Shown in pieces: positions 23,499 to 25,442 of a stretch of 25,442 nt of DNA. The position numbers and the translations under genes were made by a program. Each line of letters starts with the position of its first letter. Position 1 is the first letter of the stretch. Under the pieces are notes generated by a model, which saw only the letters and a list, made by a program, of their open reading frames with translations, did not search any database and was not told where the DNA came from. Origin of the DNA: JANYJA01 sp038229055 (lineage in GTDB: Bacteria > Acidobacteriota > Terriglobia > Bryobacterales > Bryobacteraceae); assembly GCA_038229055.1 (NCBI GenBank), contig JBBROU010000076.1, positions 1 through 25,442 of the forward strand, given 5' to 3'.

Positions 23499-24407
23499 TT
23501 GCGCAGTCTCTTTCTGTTCCTCTCCCGGCAACGACAACTGCGGCACTGGATGGAGACCTCCCCGGTCGCGCACAAGCTATCGGAGCGCTTCGTCGCGGGC
23601 GATTCTTTACAGACCGCCGTCGAAGCCAGCCGCCGCGTCAACAACGATGGAATTAGCGTGACTCTGGACTACCTCGGCGAAAACGTTCACTCCTTGGATG
23701 AAGCGCTGATTTCCCGCGACGTCTACCTCCAGGCGCTGGACCAGATCGCCTCGAACAATCTCAACGCGAACGTCTCCTTGAAGCTCACGCAGTTCGGCAT
23801 GGACCTCTCAGAAGACGCCTGCCGCCAGAACGTGCGCGAACTGGTCTGCGCCGCCGCCAGGCATCGAAACTTCGCGCGGATCGACATGGAGAGCAGCGAG
23901 TATACCGATCGCACGCTGCGGCTCGTCATCGATCTATACGACGAAACCAAGTCGTGCGGTGCCGTAATTCAGGCGTATCTGTTCCGGAGCGAAGCGGATA
24001 TTACAATGCTCTGCAACCGTGGCATTCGCGTGCGCCTGTGCAAAGGCGCATACCTCGAGCCGGCGGACGTCGCTTTTCAGAAGAAGGCTGACGTGGATGC
24101 CAGCTTCGTGCGCCTGATGCGGAGATTGCTACGCGACGGGACTTATCCCGCCATCGCTACGCACGATGACCGGATGATCCAGGCGACGCTCGCGTTCGTC
24201 GAGGCGAACGGAATTCCGCATGACCGGTTCGAATTCCAGATGCTCTACGGCATCCGCCGCGATCTGCAAAAGCGGCTCATCGCCGAGGGCTACCGGCTGC
24301 GGCTTTATGTGCCGTTCGGCGAAGCATGGTATCCATATTTCATGAGGCGGTTGGCGGAGCGACCGGCCAACGTCGTGTTTTTGGCAAAGAATCTTTTCCG
24401 CGAGTGA
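23499..24407 (+). CDS. Proline dehydrogenase
   Basis: A 302-residue monofunctional proline dehydrogenase (FAD-dependent, PutA-domain TIM barrel) that oxidises L-proline to pyrroline-5-carboxylate. Recognisable blocks: NNDGISVTLDYLGENV, NANVSLKLTQFGMDL, FARIDMESSEYTDRTL, VIQAYLFRSEAD, RVRLCKGAYLEP, IATHDDRMI, FEFQMLYGIRRDLQ, LYVPFGEAWYPYFMRRLAERP. The last carries the YxxRRxxER-type proline-binding motif. Family length supports a TTG start at 23499; the first in-frame ATG after it (23550) would drop the conserved opening, and the frame open to 23100 is a shadow of the GNAT gene. No pyrroline-5-carboxylate dehydrogenase gene lies in the window. Confidence 0.92.
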   Translation: MRSLFLFLSRQRQLRHWMETSPVAHKLSERFVAGDSLQTAVEASRRVNNDGISVTLDYLGENVHSLDEALISRDVYLQALDQIASNNLNANVSLKLTQFGMDLSEDACRQNVRELVCAAARHRNFARIDMESSEYTDRTLRLVIDLYDETKSCGAVIQAYLFRSEADITMLCNRGIRVRLCKGAYLEPADVAFQKKADVDASFVRLMRRLLRDGTYPAIATHDDRMIQATLAFVEANGIPHDRFEFQMLYGIRRDLQKRLIAEGYRLRLYVPFGEAWYPYFMRRLAERPANVVFLAKNLFRE

Positions 24408-24432
24408 CGCATTCGGGAACTTCTGGACGGAA

Positions 24433-24897
24433 ATGAGAATCCAACTGATTGTGCGGTACGGGGGTTTTCTGTTAGCCAAGCTGATCGCCGGGGCGATTAT
24501 CATAGTGCCCCTGCTCTCGCTGATCAATCACCTGATCGCGCCGGGAACGCCTTTCCTTCATATTTCGACGCACTGGTTCGGCTACGATCTGCTTTACACC
24601 AGCATGGTCGGGCTCTGGTTTCTGGCGGCGTCGGGCGTGCTCTATCTCTGCATTTGGGACCAGCGCTACCGTTGCCGCGTCTGCCTGCGGCGCCTGCGGA
24701 TGCCCATTGAAACCGGATCTTGGAGCCGGATGCTGCAGTTCGGGCGGCCGCGCATGGAGTACATCTGCCCTTACGGACACGGCAAATTGAACGTGGAGGA
24801 GCTGCAGATTCTGGGGCACGAGAATCCCGAGTGGACTGAACAGCGCGACATGTGGGACGAACTGTTCGCCGGCAAGGGCCCGGAATCGCGCAAGTGA
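24433..24897 (+). CDS. Membrane protein with small zinc-ribbon-like site
   Basis: A 154-residue protein of unknown function. Two hydrophobic helices (about 9-32 and 55-74) are followed by a cytosolic segment with Cys81-x2-Cys84 (RYRCRVCLRRLRMP) and Cys112-x3-His116 (EYICPYGHGKL). This spacing could bind one zinc ion. The acidic tail (HENPEWTEQRDMWDEL) may be a contact surface. I do not recognise the family, although it reads like a conserved lineage-specific gene. It begins 25 bp after the proline dehydrogenase stop, and its TGA overlaps the GTG of the next gene (GTGA), so those two are probably translated together. Confidence 0.72.
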   Translation: MRIQLIVRYGGFLLAKLIAGAIIIVPLLSLINHLIAPGTPFLHISTHWFGYDLLYTSMVGLWFLAASGVLYLCIWDQRYRCRVCLRRLRMPIETGSWSRMLQFGRPRMEYICPYGHGKLNVEELQILGHENPEWTEQRDMWDELFAGKGPESRK

Positions 24898-25229
24898 CCC
24901 GGGGCGGCGTTCCCCTCTGGCGTATCGCGGTTGGCGTTATCGTGTTGTTGGGATTAGTCGCGATCGGTGCCGCAATGACGCCGGTCTATATCCACAACTG
25001 GGAGTTTGAAAATGCGGTGGATCGACTGGCGCACGATCCGGACGCCTTCGATCGTTCGGACGATGCGATCCGCAGCGCCGTGGTCGACCGCGCCCGGGAG
25101 GTGAATCTCTCGGTCACGCCGGATGAAGTAACCATCGCGCGCGAGGGGCGGCGGTTGCTGATTCACATGAAGTACGCTGTCCGCGTAACGCTGCCGATGT
25201 ACACGGTGGACTTGCACTTCGAGCGTTAA
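24894..25229 (+). CDS. Small membrane-anchored hypothetical protein
   Basis: A 111-residue protein from GTG at 24894, which overlaps the previous stop by 4 bp. One N-terminal hydrophobic helix (IAVGVIVLLGLVAIGAAM, about 10-27) is followed by PVYIHNWEFENAVDRLAHDP, a helical region, and a C-terminal beta stretch (LLIHMKYAVRVTLPMYTVDL). The pattern recalls DUF4845-type proteins (an anchor, then a small alpha-beta domain), a weak resemblance by eye. The function is unknown; the GTGA overlap makes the upstream zinc-ribbon-like membrane protein its likely partner. Confidence 0.68.
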   Translation: MTRGGVPLWRIAVGVIVLLGLVAIGAAMTPVYIHNWEFENAVDRLAHDPDAFDRSDDAIRSAVVDRAREVNLSVTPDEVTIAREGRRLLIHMKYAVRVTLPMYTVDLHFER

Positions 25230-25282
25230 CGGCAACCCGTGGTAAAAGCTACGATGAGAACGAGAAACGGAGAAACCGGCCA

Positions 25283-25442
25283 ATGCAACTGAACGTTACC
25301 CCCGACCTTGAGAGGCTTATCAACAAACGCCTTTCCAGTGGCGGCTATACCAGCGCCGAAGATGTGTTGCGCCGCGCCCTTGAATCTCAGGATGCCGAGG
25401 AAAGCTGGACCGACGAGGAACGCCGGGCGTTGTCGGCCCACA
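25283..25442 (+). CDS. ParD-like antitoxin, partial (window end)
   Basis: The first 53 codons of a gene cut by the window edge. The protein starts MQLNVTPDLERLINKRLSSG and continues YTSAEDVLRRALESQDAEES, the ribbon-helix-helix pattern of ParD/CopG-type type II antitoxins (SGGYTSAEDVLRRAL is characteristic). The ATG at 25283 has GGAGA about nine bases upstream, and the 53-bp gap after the previous gene holds a weak promoter-like pair (TTAACG 25226-25231, TACGAT 25250-25255). A ParE-type toxin gene would be expected just beyond the window. Family members repress their own promoter. Confidence 0.75.
   Translation, partial: MQLNVTPDLERLINKRLSSGGYTSAEDVLRRALESQDAEESWTDEERRALSAH

Noticed and set aside
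1..25442. CRISPR array, tRNA, rRNA, insertion sequence or integrase
   Set aside because: No regularly spaced repeats, cloverleaf sequences, rRNA blocks, transposase or integrase frames were seen by eye on either strand.

Overview
The window looks like a chromosomal segment of an Acidobacteriota member, probably Solibacter/Bryobacterales-like. This is inference from three things: the GC-rich sequence with its codon use, the futalosine-type menaquinone genes beside a PEGA-domain Ser/Thr kinase, and a small membrane/coiled-coil protein type that I recall as multicopy in such genomes. Genes are packed on both strands with very short gaps and many ATGA/GTGA overlaps. I see no rRNA, tRNA, CRISPR array, insertion sequence or integrase.

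Layout. 1-349 holds a frameshifted remnant of a small membrane protein. 350-2576 holds an exported amidase and, divergently, an Hsp15-like S4 RNA-binding protein. 2601-2903 encodes a small secreted protein. 2950-8180 is a compact reverse-strand operon: PEGA Ser/Thr kinase, Tat-exported molybdopterin oxidoreductase fused to a cytochrome c domain, OmpR-type response regulator, HAMP histidine kinase. 8205-9639 is a lower-GC two-gene cassette (unknown 303-aa protein plus a PIN-like nuclease), the most accessory-looking part of the window. 9665-10875 holds larB and a DUF192 lipoprotein. 10917-12927 holds mqnP and mqnE of futalosine-dependent menaquinone synthesis. 12924-15574 is a reverse operon of a GHMP sugar kinase, a CPBP membrane protease and a BamE-like secreted protein.

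15629-20316 is a six-gene, almost gapless operon: acyl carrier protein, KAS III-type ketosynthase, SDR ketoreductase, MaoC hydratase/dehydratase, FkbH-like HAD/acyltransferase and a second acyl carrier protein. This set can be read as a stand-alone pathway that loads a glycolytic C3 unit (glyceryl) on a carrier protein and extends and reduces a short acyl chain. The acceptor may be a glycan, because a GHMP sugar kinase is divergent to it and a GNAT-like protein is convergent. It is my main candidate for an undescribed system.

The end of the window (20313-25442) carries the GNAT-like protein with an MFS transporter, another GNAT, proline dehydrogenase, two overlapping small membrane proteins, and the start of a ParD-like antitoxin gene cut by the window edge.

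All functional names rest on motifs and family resemblance read by eye; no database search was run.
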